From: UBA7398 sp963978235 | Lineage (GTDB): Bacteria > Actinomycetota > Actinomycetes > Nanopelagicales > Nanopelagicaceae | DNA length: 13,107 nt | NCBI GenBank assembly: GCA_963978235.1 | Contig: CAXBQM010000032.1 | Location: 1 to 13,107, forward strand | Direction: 5' to 3' | Shown: positions 13,033 to 13,107 of the stretch, piece by piece | Layout: every line of letters starts with the position of its first letter | Numbering within the stretch: position 1 is the stretch's first letter | Made by a program: the position numbers and the translations under genes | Notes under the pieces: generated by a model | Told to the model about the DNA's origin: nothing | The model's database searches: none | Seen by the model: only the letters and a program-made list of their open reading frames with translations

Positions 13033-13064
13033 AATTGACGTTGGACTAGTTGACGTTGGGCTAG
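13018..13064 (+). repeat. three tandem copies of a ~15-bp unit
   Basis: Units are 13018-13034 (17 bp, two extra G), 13035-13049 (TTGACGTTGGACTAG) and 13050-13064 (TTGACGTTGGGCTAG); the last two differ at one base. The first copy contains the 3' arm of the hairpin at 13006-13032, so the array looks like a duplication of that arm. No open frame spans it. It could arise by replication slippage or be an RNA switch. Confidence 0.75.
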
Positions 13065-13083
13065 TGGAAGAGTGGAGGGCGAA

Positions 13084-13107
13084 ATGAGAGCACTCAATGA
13101 AGTTCTT
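13084..13107 (+). CDS. start of an unidentified gene (mfd by synteny?)
   Basis: Only eight codons are visible (MRALNEVL). The ATG is preceded by GGAGGG (13074-13079), a good ribosome site with a short 4-nt gap; an in-frame GTG at 13072 is an alternative. The fragment is too short to identify. The glmU/pth neighbourhood often includes mfd (transcription-repair coupling factor) in Actinobacteria, so that is a guess from gene order only. Confidence 0.45.

Noticed and set aside
13018..13064. Tandem repeats as a CRISPR array or iterons
   Set aside because: Units are contiguous with no spacers, only three copies, and lie in a promoter/leader spacer with no replication gene nearby.

Overview
The window looks like a compact chromosomal core region from a low-to-mid GC actinobacterium with a streamlined genome. 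The freshwater acI lineage (Nanopelagicales, 'Ca. Planktophila'-type) is my best guess. The evidence is gene order and protein style. The order moeA-like/rimJ/glpR, pmt<>rsmI, metG-tatD-rsmA-ispE, tetR<>tRNA-Gln-glmU-prs-rplY-pth matches the Mycobacterium and Streptomyces order, but the bases are clearly less GC-rich and the spacers are a few bases long. The taxon is inference. I see no mobile element, CRISPR array, prophage or sign of recent transfer, and no gene-free stretch longer than 300 bases.

Left part (1-2018, + strand): the 3' end of a MoeA/gephyrin-like gene, a RimJ-type GNAT gene, and a small membrane protein with the N-terminal signature of actinobacterial SepX/GlpR. In Corynebacterium and Streptomyces this neighbourhood is linked to FtsZ-based cell division (Glp, a gephyrin-like FtsZ partner, and its membrane receptor GlpR/SepX). 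The MoeA-like protein here has lost the usual glycine-rich active-site loops, which fits a structural role.

Middle (2015-8345): a protein O-mannosyltransferase gene on the - strand starts only 14 bp from the divergent rsmI. The tight + strand block rsmI-metG-tatD-rsmA-ispE follows (16S rRNA methylation, Met-tRNA synthesis, TatD hydrolase, 16S rRNA dimethylation, MEP-pathway kinase). The rpfB gene that often sits between tatD and rsmA in Actinobacteria is absent.

Right part (8353-13107): a TetR-family regulator gene (- strand) is divergent from tRNA-Gln(UUG). Then come glmU (UDP-GlcNAc synthesis), prs (PRPP), rplY (bL25/Ctc) and pth. Mycobacterium has lpqT between prs and rplY; it is absent here. 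After pth, a 125-bp spacer holds a promoter-like site, a palindrome, a strong hairpin and 15-bp tandem repeats, then the first codons of another gene, possibly mfd by synteny.

A theme across the window is probable leaderless expression. Several starts lack a Shine-Dalgarno sequence and have a TANNNT-like -10 element 6-8 nt upstream. I found no clearly new multi-gene system. The most interesting points are the degenerate Glp-like protein with its receptor, the hairpin/tandem-repeat spacer after pth, the overlapping divergent pmt/rsmI starts, and an unusual T-loop in tRNA-Gln.
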